64,000 nt of DNA, from contig NZ_RWIR01000092.1 in NCBI RefSeq assembly GCF_009764265.1, positions 62,001 to 126,000 on the forward strand, written 5' to 3'. Positions 8,853-16,619 of this stretch are shown here, piece by piece; positions within the stretch are counted from its first letter, which is position 1, and each line of letters starts with the position of its first letter. The DNA comes from Pseudomonas sp. PB101 (GTDB lineage Bacteria > Pseudomonadota > Gammaproteobacteria > Pseudomonadales > Pseudomonadaceae). A model generated the notes under the pieces. That model saw only the letters and a list, made by a program, of their open reading frames with translations, made no database searches and was not told the origin of the DNA. A program made the position numbers and the translations under genes.

Positions 8853-9932
8853 ATGCCCGCTATTACCACAGACCTGCCTGCCCTCGCCCAATCCATCAAG
8901 GACTGGGGCCGCGAGCTGGGCTTTCAGCAAGTCGGCATCAGCGGCCTCGACCTGGGCGAGCACGAGCTGCACCTGGAGCGCTGGCTCGCCGCCGGCTACC
9001 ACGGCGAAATGGACTACATGGGGGCCCACGGCAGCAAACGCTCGCACCCGGACGAACTGGTGCCCGGCACTTTACGCGTGGTTTCGCTGCGCATGGACTA
9101 CCTGGCGGGCGATACCCACATGGCGAAAATGCTCGCCCAGCCAGAAAAAGCCTACGTCTCGCGTTATGCCCTGGGCCGCGACTACCACAAGTTGATCCGC
9201 AAGCGCGTGCAACAGCTGGCGGACAAGATTCAGGCGCAAATCGGCCCGTTCGGCTTCCGTGCCTTTGTCGACAGTGCTCCGGTGCTGGAAAAAGCCATCG
9301 CCGAACAGGCCGGCCTGGGCTGGATCGGCAAAAATACCCTGGTGTTGAATCGCAAGGCCGGCAGTTACTTTTTTCTCGCCGAACTGTTCGTCGACCTGCC
9401 GCTGCCGGTCGATCCGCCCCACGCCAGCGAACATTGCGGCCGTTGCAGCGCCTGCCTCGACATCTGTCCGACCAACGCCTTCGTCGGCCCCTATGTGCTG
9501 GATGCCAGGCGCTGCATTTCCTACCTGACCATCGAACTCAAAGGCGCCATCCCTGAAGACCTGCGACCGCTGATCGGCAACCGGGTGTTCGGTTGCGATG
9601 ACTGCCAGATCGTCTGCCCGTGGAACCGCTTCGCCCGCCCGACCGGTGAAAGCGATTTCAAGCCGCGGCACAACCTGGACAATGCCGGGCTGGCGGAATT
9701 GTTCATGTGGGATGAAGAGAAGTTCTTGAGCAGCACCGAAGGCTCGCCATTGCGCCGGACCGGTTACGAAAACTGGTTGCGCAACCTGGCGGTAGGATTG
9801 GGGAACGCGCCTTCAACGATCCCGGTCCTGGAAGCGCTGAAGGCGCGACGGGAGCATCCTTCGGCACTGGTGCGTGAACATGTCGAGTGGGCGTTGCGGC
9901 ACCATGCCGAACGTCAGGCTTCGTCGTTATAG
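8853..9932 (+). CDS. queG: Epoxyqueuosine reductase QueG
   Basis: 359-residue cobalamin- and iron-sulfur-dependent enzyme that makes the last step of queuosine synthesis in tRNA (epoxyqueuosine to queuosine). Two ferredoxin-like 4Fe-4S clusters are visible: C195, C198, C201 and C205 (CGRCSACLDIC) and C248, C251, C255 (CDDCQIVC). The N-terminal cobalamin-binding part includes GYHGEMDYM, and GLGWIGKNTLVLN is the conserved segment before the clusters. The ATG at 8853 is preferred over one 24 codons earlier because that one lies inside the nnr start region. Its 3' end overlaps the convergent gene by 19 bases. Confidence 0.95.
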   Translation: MPAITTDLPALAQSIKDWGRELGFQQVGISGLDLGEHELHLERWLAAGYHGEMDYMGAHGSKRSHPDELVPGTLRVVSLRMDYLAGDTHMAKMLAQPEKAYVSRYALGRDYHKLIRKRVQQLADKIQAQIGPFGFRAFVDSAPVLEKAIAEQAGLGWIGKNTLVLNRKAGSYFFLAELFVDLPLPVDPPHASEHCGRCSACLDICPTNAFVGPYVLDARRCISYLTIELKGAIPEDLRPLIGNRVFGCDDCQIVCPWNRFARPTGESDFKPRHNLDNAGLAELFMWDEEKFLSSTEGSPLRRTGYENWLRNLAVGLGNAPSTIPVLEALKARREHPSALVREHVEWALRHHAERQASSL

Positions 9933-10525
9933 ACGAACTTGGGCATTTCCCAGTGAAAACGGATCGCCAGCAGGCGCAACAGAAATCCGCCGAACAAGGT
10001 GATCAGAATCGATTGCTCATCGGGTAATTGCAGATAGATGCAGAGCATGTAGGTCCACGCCGCGGCAAACGACACGCTGGCATAGAGCTCACGCCGAAAG
10101 ATCAGCGGAATATCGTTGCAGAAAATGTCCCGCAGGATACCGCCGAAGACGCCGGTGATCACGCCGCTGACGGCGGCGACCAACATGCCATGACCCATTT
10201 CCAGGGCGGTGATGCAGCCGATCAGGGTGAAAGCCACCAGCCCCATGGCATCGAGCACCAGGAACAGCGAGCGTAAATGCCGCATCCAGCGCGCCGTGAA
10301 CACGGTGATCATCGCGGCAGCCGTGGTCAGCACCAGGTATTCCGGGTGCTTGACCCACGTCAGCGGGTAATGCCCGAGCAACACATCGCGTACCGAACCG
10401 CCCCCCAGTGCCGTGACACAAGCGATCAACACTACACCGAACCAGTCCATGCCGCGGCGCCCGGCAGACAGGGCGCCGGTCATGGCTTCGGCGGTGATAG
10501 CGATCAGGTAGAGCATCAGTAGCAT
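9914..10525 (-). CDS. TRIC/YicG family inner-membrane protein (UPF0126)
   Basis: 203-residue polytopic membrane protein with two tandem UPF0126 repeats and about seven hydrophobic segments. The repeat signatures GGGSVRDVLLG (about 42-52) and GGILRDIFCNDIPLIFR (about 128-144) are the conserved glycine/arginine/aspartate loops of this family. Bacterial relatives are described as trimeric cation channels (TRIC-like) and as glycine transporters (YicG), so the substrate here is not settled by sequence. The tail overlaps the convergent queG by 19 bases. Monocistronic by context. Confidence 0.9.
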   Translation of the reverse strand: MLLMLYLIAITAEAMTGALSAGRRGMDWFGVVLIACVTALGGGSVRDVLLGHYPLTWVKHPEYLVLTTAAAMITVFTARWMRHLRSLFLVLDAMGLVAFTLIGCITALEMGHGMLVAAVSGVITGVFGGILRDIFCNDIPLIFRRELYASVSFAAAWTYMLCIYLQLPDEQSILITLFGGFLLRLLAIRFHWEMPKFVYNDEA

Positions 10526-10596
10526 GGTGGCGGTCCTTGCACAAAGGCGCGCAGTCTACTCAGTTCGCTTGAGCACCAAAAGAGGGCATCGCGACA

Positions 10597-10662
10597 TGCA
10601 GGAGCCGGCTTGCCGGCGATGGCGTCCTCATGGGCCCCATCGCTGGCAAGCCAGCTCCTGCA
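10597..10662. repeat. REP pair, class A
   Basis: Two inverted copies of a short palindromic unit (GGAGCCGGCTTGCCGGCGAT and its near complement) separated by a few bases, between the membrane-protein gene and orn. It is one of five class-A pairs in this window and is a typical Pseudomonas REP element; likely to fold as a hairpin in transcripts reading through from either side. Confidence 0.9.
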
Positions 10663-10678
10663 AGGTCGGGCTTCAAGA

Positions 10679-11221
10679 TCAGGCTTTGATGAAATGCTTG
10701 CGGTAGTGCTGCAACTCGGCAATGGATTCGCGGATGTCGTCCAGCGCCAGGTGGGTGCTGCCCTTCTTGAAGCTGTCGCGCACGTCCGGCGCCCAGCGCG
10801 CGGCCAGCTCTTTGAGCGTGGACACGTCGAGGTTGCGGTAGTGGAAATAGCTTTCCAGGGATTTCATGTGGGTATAAAGGAAGCGACGGTCCTGGCAGAT
10901 GCTGTTGCCGCAGATCGGCGACTTGCCCTTCGGCACCCACTTCTCGAGGAAGGCGATGGTTTGTGCTTCGGCTTCAGCCATGCTGATGCGGCTGTCGCGA
11001 ACCCGCTGGGTCAGCCCGGAACCGCCGTGCTGACGGGTGTTCCACTCGTCCATGCCGGCGAGGATTTCGTCGCTGTGATGAATGGCGATCACCGGGCCTT
11101 CGGCCAGGGTGTTCAAGTCACTGTCGGTGACGATGGTGGCCATTTCGATGATGACGTCGGTGTCCGGGTTCAGACCGGTCATTTCCAGGTCGATCCAGAT
11201 CAGGTTCTGTGGGTTTTGCAT
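10679..11221 (-). CDS. orn: Oligoribonuclease
   Basis: 180-residue DEDDh 3'-5' exoribonuclease that degrades 2-5-mer RNAs, including pGpG from cyclic-di-GMP turnover. The first exonuclease motif IWIDLEMTGL is at about residues 9-18, the second acidic motif lies near CQDRRFL, and the HLALDDIRESI segment near the C-terminus carries the catalytic histidine and aspartate. Normal length, essential in Pseudomonas by family knowledge. Divergent from rsgA, about 106 bases apart. Confidence 0.97.
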   Translation of the reverse strand: MQNPQNLIWIDLEMTGLNPDTDVIIEMATIVTDSDLNTLAEGPVIAIHHSDEILAGMDEWNTRQHGGSGLTQRVRDSRISMAEAEAQTIAFLEKWVPKGKSPICGNSICQDRRFLYTHMKSLESYFHYRNLDVSTLKELAARWAPDVRDSFKKGSTHLALDDIRESIAELQHYRKHFIKA

Positions 11222-11327
11222 GTTCGGCTCCTAGGCAATGCTGCGCAGTTTAGCCTAGGCCGGTAGCCGGGCGTGCTAAACTCGCGGCCGTTTTACCTAA
11301 TCGCTGCATTCTTGATACGGAACACCC

Positions 11328-12359
11328 ATGGCCAAACGCCAACTCAATCGTCGTCAAAACTGGCGCATCGAAAAGATTCAGGGCGAACGCGCTGCCCGCG
11401 CCGCCAAACGCGAGTCCTCGGCTGTCGAGGCACTCGAAGGTGGCGACCTGGGCCCGGAACAGCACGGCCTGGTGATCGCGCACTTCGGTGTGCAGGTCGA
11501 AGTCGAGGCCCGGGACGGCGAACTGGCCGGACAGGTGTTCCGTTGCCACCTGCGTGCCAACCTGCCGGCGCTGGTGACCGGCGATCAGGTGGTGTGGCGT
11601 GCCGGCAACCAGGGCATCGGCGTGATCGTGGCGCAACTGCCGCGCAACACCGAACTGTGTCGTCCGGACAGCCGCGGCCAGCTCAAGCCTGTTGCGGCCA
11701 ACGTCGACATGATCGTCATCGTGTTTGCGCCGCTGCCCGAGCCCCACGCCAACCTGATCGACCGCTATCTGGTGGCGGCCGAACATGCGGGCATCAAGCC
11801 GCTGTTGCTGCTGAACAAGTTCGACCTGATCGACGAAAACAACGCTCCGGCGCTGAACGCCTTGCTCGCCGTGTACCGCACCCTCGGCTATCCGGTGCTG
11901 GAAGTGTCCGCGCACCACGGCAACGGCATGGAGCAATTGCAGGCGCAACTGGACGGGCGCATCAGCGTGTTCGTCGGCCAGTCCGGTGTCGGCAAGTCGT
12001 CGCTGGTCAACAGCCTGCTGCCGGATGTCGAAACCCGCGTCGGCCCGCTGTCCGAGCTGTCCGGCCAGGGCACCCACACCACCACCACCGCGCGGTTGTT
12101 CCACTTCCCCGGCGGCGGTGAGCTGATCGACTCCCCGGGCATCCGCGAATTCGGCCTGGGCCACGTCAGCCGTGCCGATGTCGAAGCCGGCTTCATCGAG
12201 TTCAACGACCTGCTTGGCACCTGCCGCTTCCGCGACTGCAAGCACGACCGCGAACCCGGCTGCGCCCTGCTCAAGGCCCTTGAAGACGGCCGCGTGCAGC
12301 AGCAACGGATGAACAGCTACCGCTCGATCATCGCCAGCCTGCCGGAAAACGGCTACTAA
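11328..12359 (+). CDS. rsgA: Small ribosomal subunit biogenesis GTPase RsgA
   Basis: 343-residue circularly permuted GTPase that checks late maturation of the 30S subunit. The N-terminal OB-fold spans about 40-110. The permuted G domain shows NKFDLID (163-169) before the P-loop GQSGVGKSSLVN (217-228) and DSPGIREFG (G3). A C-terminal zinc-binding module has the CRFRDCKHDREPGC cysteine/histidine pattern. Length is normal. It is the last conserved gene before the TIR-caspase-TIR operon on the same strand, 199 bases downstream. Confidence 0.97.
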   Translation: MAKRQLNRRQNWRIEKIQGERAARAAKRESSAVEALEGGDLGPEQHGLVIAHFGVQVEVEARDGELAGQVFRCHLRANLPALVTGDQVVWRAGNQGIGVIVAQLPRNTELCRPDSRGQLKPVAANVDMIVIVFAPLPEPHANLIDRYLVAAEHAGIKPLLLLNKFDLIDENNAPALNALLAVYRTLGYPVLEVSAHHGNGMEQLQAQLDGRISVFVGQSGVGKSSLVNSLLPDVETRVGPLSELSGQGTHTTTTARLFHFPGGGELIDSPGIREFGLGHVSRADVEAGFIEFNDLLGTCRFRDCKHDREPGCALLKALEDGRVQQQRMNSYRSIIASLPENGY

Positions 12360-12558
12360 ACAGATGCACCGACCGCCCTGCCTTGAGCAGGTCGGTCGGC
12401 GGCCGAATCCTTCCCTCATTTACACGTCAGACCTTTCTGTAGGACGCGCGCCCGCGAGCCTGTAGGGAATTTCTCTTTCCGCGGCTGCCTCTTGTAGCCG
12501 CACTGCAATCGCCTAAGTTCAAACCCTCTTCGCACTCCGCGAGACCGAGGGAAAACCC
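12360..12558 (+). other. Intergenic leader before the TIR-caspase operon, with two hairpins
   Basis: No gene seen. A strong hairpin at 12369-12399 (about 13 base pairs, one mismatch, five-base loop) follows the rsgA stop but has no T-tract, so it may be a processed end or a weak terminator. A second stem at 12481-12501 (GCGGCT/AGCCGC) lies midway. A weak sigma70-like pair TTGTAG (12492-12497) and TAAGTT (12514-12519), 16 bases apart, could drive the operon. GAGGG about 7 bases before the ATG at 12559 is its ribosome site. Confidence 0.4.
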
Positions 12559-12966
12559 ATGCAAACCTACCATCTGTTCATCAGCCACTCGTGGAACTAT
12601 CCGCATGCCCACGACAATCTCGTGCGCCTGCTCAACGCCAAGCCCGGCTTCACCTACAAGAATTTTTCAGTCCCCACGGACAACCCGATTGTCGGCGCGA
12701 AAACCGACAAGCAACTTGAGGAGGCCATCGAAAACAAGATCCGCCCATGCTCGGCGGTGTTGATCATGGCCGGGATGTATTCCACCTACAGCAAGTGGAT
12801 CAACAAGGAAATCGAGATCGCCAAACGCATGGGCAAAGTGATCATTGCGGTGAAGCCGTTCGGCGCCGAACGCATTTCCACGGTGGTACGTGATGCGGCA
12901 CACGCCGAATGTGCATGGAACACCAACAGCATCATCAGCGCGATTCGCCAGCATACGGCGGTGTAG
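12559..12966 (+). CDS. ThsB-like TIR domain protein (first gene of TIR-caspase-TIR operon)
   Basis: 135-residue single-domain protein of the TIR-like/Thoeris ThsB family. It starts with the beta-A/box-1 motif HLFISHSWNY (residues 5-14), has AVLIMAGMYSTYSKW in the middle, and then WINKEIEIAKRMGK (80-93). By comparison with SARM1-type TIRs, E84 in this WxxKEI segment is the expected catalytic glutamate of an NAD+ hydrolase or cyclase. ThsB proteins sense phage infection and make a cyclic ADP-ribose isomer signal (family knowledge). No membrane segment or extra sensor domain. A gaggg ribosome site precedes the ATG. The stop is two bases before the caspase gene, so the two are cotranscribed. Activity here is inferred. 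Confidence 0.85.
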   Translation: MQTYHLFISHSWNYPHAHDNLVRLLNAKPGFTYKNFSVPTDNPIVGAKTDKQLEEAIENKIRPCSAVLIMAGMYSTYSKWINKEIEIAKRMGKVIIAVKPFGAERISTVVRDAAHAECAWNTNSIISAIRQHTAV

Positions 12967-12968
12967 CC

Positions 12969-13928
12969 ATGCGCAAGGGACTGTTTATCGGCATCAACGA
13001 CTACACCCACGTTTCGCGACTGAGCGGTTGCAGCAATGACGCTATGGCCATGGCGTCCGTGCTCAAGACTGACGCCAACGGCGATCCGAACTTCAAGAAC
13101 ATCGTGCTGACCTCCGCCGAGGACTACCTTAGCCGGGAAAAACTCGAAGACCAGATTCGCGAGCTGTTTGCCGGGGACTGCAATGTCGCGCTGCTGTATT
13201 TCGCCGGGCACGGCAGCTTCGACACCGACACCGACGAAGGCATGTTGATCCCGCAGGATTACAAGAGCGCCAAGGACGGGATTCGCCTCAGCGACATCCT
13301 CAACTGGGCGAGCAAGGCCACGAAGATCAAAAACAAAGTGATCATTCTCGATTGTTGCCAGAGCGGCTCGGCCGGCGAACTGCGCGCCTTGCGCAGCGAG
13401 GGCAGCGTGGTCGGCGAAGGCATGACCATTCTGACTGCCTGCAAAAAGGAAGAGCCTGCGATGGAGGGCGCGCAACACGGCGTGTTCACCGGGCTGTTGC
13501 TTCAGGCCCTGCACGGCGGGGCAGCCAACATCCTGGGCAAGATCACCCCCGGCAGCCTTTATTCATTTGTCGACAACGCACTTGATGCCTGGGAACAGCG
13601 CCCGGTGTTCAAGACCAACGTGTCGCAGTTCATTTCCTTGCGCGAAGTGTCACCGCTGATCCCCAAGGAAATCCTGCGCAAACTCCCCGAGTGGTTCGCA
13701 GAGGCCGAGTCGGTATACCCCCTCGCCCCCAGCTTCGAACCGACCGAACCCGAGTTCAACCCGGAACACGGCGATGTCTTCGCCCAACTGCAAAAGTGCA
13801 ATCGTCACAGCCTGGTCGAACCGGTGGACGCCGAACACATGTACTACGCCGCCATCCACTCCACTGGCTGCCGCCTCACCGCCCTCGGCGCCTATTACCG
13901 CGAACTCGCGATCAAGGGACATTTCTGA
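12969..13928 (+). CDS. Caspase-like (C14) cysteine protease of TIR-caspase-TIR operon
   Basis: 319-residue protein. The caspase/metacaspase-like domain covers about 1-225: N-terminal GLFIGINDYTHVSRLSGC, catalytic histidine H81 in LLYFAGHGSFD and catalytic cysteine in IILDCCQSG (C130 by analogy to metacaspase DCC-H/Q-SG; C129 adjacent). PQDYKSAKDGIRL between them resembles the substrate-pocket loop. Residues about 230-319 form a separate C-terminal region of unknown fold (EPVDAEHMYYAAIHSTGCRL), a candidate ligand-sensing or regulatory part. The ATG at 12969 is preferred over an in-frame one 20 codons upstream inside the TIR gene. The stop overlaps the next ATG by one base. Likely the death effector switched on by a TIR-made nucleotide signal, as in TIR-caspase (type IV Thoeris-like) systems; inferred. 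Confidence 0.87.
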   Translation: MRKGLFIGINDYTHVSRLSGCSNDAMAMASVLKTDANGDPNFKNIVLTSAEDYLSREKLEDQIRELFAGDCNVALLYFAGHGSFDTDTDEGMLIPQDYKSAKDGIRLSDILNWASKATKIKNKVIILDCCQSGSAGELRALRSEGSVVGEGMTILTACKKEEPAMEGAQHGVFTGLLLQALHGGAANILGKITPGSLYSFVDNALDAWEQRPVFKTNVSQFISLREVSPLIPKEILRKLPEWFAEAESVYPLAPSFEPTEPEFNPEHGDVFAQLQKCNRHSLVEPVDAEHMYYAAIHSTGCRLTALGAYYRELAIKGHF

Positions 13929-14419
13929 TGCCAGTATTTATCAGCTACCGCCACATGGACCGCGCCTATGCGATCAACATCAACACCCGCCTGATCCAGG
14001 CCAATATCAAGACCTACCTCGACGTACTGGACCCCGAATCCCAGACCACCGACGACATCACCGGGGTGATCACCCGCAACATCAGCGAATGCACGCACCT
14101 GCTCGCGGTGGTGTCGGAGAGAACCGCACGGTCGTGGTGGGTCCCGTTCGAAATCGGCGAGGCGACCATCACCAACCGGCGCATCTGCTCGTTCAAGACC
14201 GGCCCGACCGAGCTGCCGCTGTACTTGGACAAGTGGCCAAAGCTGACCAACGAGCGGGACATCGACTTCTTTATCGATGCCTATCGAAACGAAACGACAC
14301 AAAAGCGCGCGATGGGGCTGGAATCGGTGACCGGCAGCGAATCGGTGCGCAGTGTTAACAAATCCAATGCGGATCGCTTTCACGCCGAGCTCAAGACGCG
14401 AATCCTCCGTGGGTTCTGA
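13928..14419 (+). CDS. Second TIR domain protein (third gene of TIR-caspase-TIR operon)
   Basis: 163-residue TIR protein of a different branch from the first. Box-1 is PVFISYRHMDRAYA (2-15), followed by YLDVLDPESQTTDDITGVITRNISECTHLLAVVSERT (30-66) and SWWVPFEIGEA (69-79), where E75 matches the TIR catalytic glutamate position. A C-terminal tail after about residue 105 is predicted helical and ends in a basic stretch. The true start is ATG 13928, overlapping the caspase stop (TGATG); a longer in-frame reading from 13691 is antisense-free but runs inside the caspase gene and is not supported. Might sense a second trigger, make a second signal, or amplify the first; not decidable from sequence. 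Confidence 0.85.
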   Translation: MPVFISYRHMDRAYAININTRLIQANIKTYLDVLDPESQTTDDITGVITRNISECTHLLAVVSERTARSWWVPFEIGEATITNRRICSFKTGPTELPLYLDKWPKLTNERDIDFFIDAYRNETTQKRAMGLESVTGSESVRSVNKSNADRFHAELKTRILRGF

Positions 14420-14424
14420 CGCTC

Positions 14425-14524
14425 TGTAGGAGCCGGCTTGCCGGCGATGGATTTAAATTCGTCGAGTGGTTCCAGACAGTACGCGTAATCGTTAACGACC
14501 ATCGCCAGCAAGCTGGCTCCTACA
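14425..14524. repeat. REP pair, class A, downstream of TIR operon
   Basis: Inverted pair TGTAGGAGCCGGCTTGCCGG ... GCTGGCTCCTACA with about 50 bases between arms, directly after the second TIR gene. It separates the accessory operon from the motB terminator and is the same class as the pairs near 10600, 19930, 41430 and 44583. Confidence 0.9.
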
Positions 14525-14546
14525 GGGGGGGGCGAGAACGCCGCAC

Positions 14547-14578
14547 AAAAAAGCCGACATCGCTGTCGGCTTTTTTGT
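14547..14578. terminator. Bidirectional rho-independent terminator
   Basis: Nine-base-pair stem AAGCCGACA/TGTCGGCTT (14551-14572) with a four-base loop TCGC, an A-run on the left and a T-run on the right. It can serve both the rightward TIR-caspase-TIR operon and the leftward motAB operon. Confidence 0.9.
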
Positions 14579-14581
14579 TGG

Positions 14582-15598
14582 TCACTGCTTGGCTGGCTCT
14601 CCCGGTTTCGGTGCCGGGTCTTCGAACAGGTTCAGACGCTCGCGCAGTTCGTGGGCCGGCAGCGGTTGCTTGTCCGCCGGCAGCGCATTCGGGTCGACCG
14701 GTGCAGCCGGCGCGGTCGAACCTTGCGGTGCATCAGGTGCCGGCTCTGCGCCCTGCGACCCTTCGATCGCACGCTGGGCTTTCTTGGTCAGCACGACGAT
14801 GTCGATACGACGGTTGACCGGGTTGAACGGATGCTCGCGGTCAAACAGGGCCGACGAGGCATAGCCGACCACGCGTGCCACCTGTGCATCCGGATAACTG
14901 CCCGCCACCAGCGCACGACGGGCGGCGTTGGCACGGTTGGCCGAAAGCTCCCAGTTGCCGAAATCGCCGGTGCCGGTGTAGGGCTTGGCATCGGTGTGGC
15001 CGCTGATGCTGATCTTGTTCGGCACTGCCTTGATGGTGTCGGCCATGGCCAGCAGGATGTCTTCGAAATACGGCTTCAAGCGAGCCGAACCCGAGTCGAA
15101 CATCGGGCGGTTTTCCGCGTCCATGATCTGGATGCGCAGGCCGTCCTGAGTGATCTCGAACAGGATCTGATCCTTGAACTTCTGCATCTGCGGGTTTTCT
15201 TCGACCTTGTTCTGCAGTTCTTGCAGCAACAGTTCGAGGCGTTCCTTTTCGACCTGCTCGGCCATGCCTTCGACCTGGTCGGTATCGACGGTGACCTTGT
15301 CCGGCTGCGGCTGGGACTTCACCTCGGGGTTGAGGGTGTTTTCCGGCGCCAGGGTCGGCGTGCCGCCCAGATCGATGATGTACGGCGTGCCGCTTTCGGA
15401 AAAGCCGATCGGGTCCTTGAAGTAACCGGCGATGGCAATCTTCTGCTCCGGCGTGGCGGTGGACAGCAGCCACAACACCAGGAAGAACGCCATCATCGCC
15501 GTGGCGAAGTCGGCGAAGGCGATTTTCCAGGCGCCCCCGTGGTGCCCGCCAGCAATGCGCTTGACGCGCTTGATAATAATCGGCTGATTATTTTCCAT
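14582..15598 (-). CDS. motB: Flagellar stator protein MotB
   Basis: 338-residue stator subunit. One membrane helix at about 27-47 contains D30 in AFADFATAMMAFFLVLWLLS, the proton-carrying aspartate position. A plug and linker follow, then an OmpA-like peptidoglycan-binding domain (about 165-285) with ISGHTDAKPY and NRRIDIVVL. The C-terminal tail is proline- and alanine-rich. A dedicated terminator lies just after its stop. Paired with motA three bases upstream; a second stator set (motCD) would be elsewhere in a Pseudomonas genome. Confidence 0.96.
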   Translation of the reverse strand: MENNQPIIIKRVKRIAGGHHGGAWKIAFADFATAMMAFFLVLWLLSTATPEQKIAIAGYFKDPIGFSESGTPYIIDLGGTPTLAPENTLNPEVKSQPQPDKVTVDTDQVEGMAEQVEKERLELLLQELQNKVEENPQMQKFKDQILFEITQDGLRIQIMDAENRPMFDSGSARLKPYFEDILLAMADTIKAVPNKISISGHTDAKPYTGTGDFGNWELSANRANAARRALVAGSYPDAQVARVVGYASSALFDREHPFNPVNRRIDIVVLTKKAQRAIEGSQGAEPAPDAPQGSTAPAAPVDPNALPADKQPLPAHELRERLNLFEDPAPKPGEPAKQ

Positions 15599-15601
15599 GA
15601 C

Positions 15602-16453
15602 TTAACGACCGCGAACCGCTTGTTCCAGCTCGGCGAAGCTTGGACGGTGCGCCGGGTACAGAACCTTGCGCCCGAACTCCACGGCCAGCGATGGCGGCAT
15701 GCCGGAAGCCGAAGCCACCAGCGAGGCCTTGATGGCTTCATAGACGTTCAGCTCTTCCTTGGCATCGTGGGCCAGGGAATGGGCCAGCGGGCCGAAGAAA
15801 CCGTAGGCGGCGAGAATACCGAAGAAGGTACCTACCAGCGCCGCACCCACGTGCAGGCCGATGGACTTCTGGTCGCCCTCACCCAGCGAAGCCATGGTCA
15901 CCACGATACCCAGTACCGCCGCGACGATACCGAAACCGGGCATGGCGTCGGCGATGCCGTTGACCGCGTGGGATGGGTGTTCCAGGTCTTCCTTGAGGCT
16001 GAACAGCTCCATGTCGAACAGGCCTTCAAGCTCATGCGGAGCCATGTTGCCGGAGGACATGATGCGCAGGTAATCGCAGATGAACGCGGTCATGCGTTCG
16101 TCCTTGAGCACTGTCGGGTACTTGGCGAAGATCGGGCTCGCGGCGGCGTCTTCGATGTCGCCCTCGATGGCCATCATGCCTTCGCGGCGGCTCTTGTTGA
16201 GGATCTCGTAGATCAGGCCCAGCACTTCCAGGTAGAAGGCATGGTTGAACCGCGAACTGAACATGCTCAGGGACTTCTTGAGCACGTGCATCGTCATGTA
16301 GCCGGGGTTGGCCTGCAAGAATGCGCCGAGGGCCGCGCCGCCGATAATCATGACCTCGAAAGGCTGGATCAGGGCGGCAATCTTGCCGTGGGAAAGCACG
16401 TATCCGCCGAGCACGCTCGCGAATACGACGATGATGCCGATAATTTTAGCCAT
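15602..16453 (-). CDS. motA: Flagellar stator protein MotA
   Basis: 283-residue inner-membrane stator subunit with four membrane segments: two near residues 1-55 (start MAKIIGIIVVFASVLGGYVL) and two near 170-225 (GFGIVAAVLGIVVTMASLG and GTFFGILAAYGFFGP). The large cytoplasmic loop between them contains the rotor-contact charges. The open frame extends 26 codons upstream, but the ATG at 16451-16453 gives the standard MotA N-terminus. Cotranscribed with motB, three bases apart. Confidence 0.96.
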   Translation of the reverse strand: MAKIIGIIVVFASVLGGYVLSHGKIAALIQPFEVMIIGGAALGAFLQANPGYMTMHVLKKSLSMFSSRFNHAFYLEVLGLIYEILNKSRREGMMAIEGDIEDAAASPIFAKYPTVLKDERMTAFICDYLRIMSSGNMAPHELEGLFDMELFSLKEDLEHPSHAVNGIADAMPGFGIVAAVLGIVVTMASLGEGDQKSIGLHVGAALVGTFFGILAAYGFFGPLAHSLAHDAKEELNVYEAIKASLVASASGMPPSLAVEFGRKVLYPAHRPSFAELEQAVRGR

Positions 16454-16619
16454 AGGTAGGAGAGCACTTACTGAGTCGGGTTCAAGGTCATATTCGGAAG
16501 TTAAAAAATCTCTTCTTCTACTTATCGGCAAAACTGCGCCAGACTATAGCCAGTTCAGGCGAAAAGCTAATTCGACCCAATCCGGGCACAGGTAATGTTG
16601 ACGATGATCGCCTCCCACC

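Noticed and set aside
10597..10662. REP units considered as CRISPR repeats
   Set aside because: Each site is one inverted pair, not a direct array with unique spacers, and no cas gene is present.
12427..12612. Short minus-strand open frame over the TIR1 leader
   Set aside because: No ribosome site or family feature; it overlaps the TIR1 start antisense.
12559..14419. TIR-caspase-TIR operon considered as a toxin-antitoxin pair or chemotaxis genes
   Set aside because: No small antitoxin-like partner and no chemotaxis domain; all three proteins carry catalytic-type residues of TIR and caspase families.
14651..16459. Long + strand open frame opposite motAB; similar frames opposite amiB, mutL, parC, thiC, hldE, msbA and the carbamoyltransferase
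   Set aside because: All mirror real genes on the other strand codon for codon, without ribosome sites or recognisable protein features.
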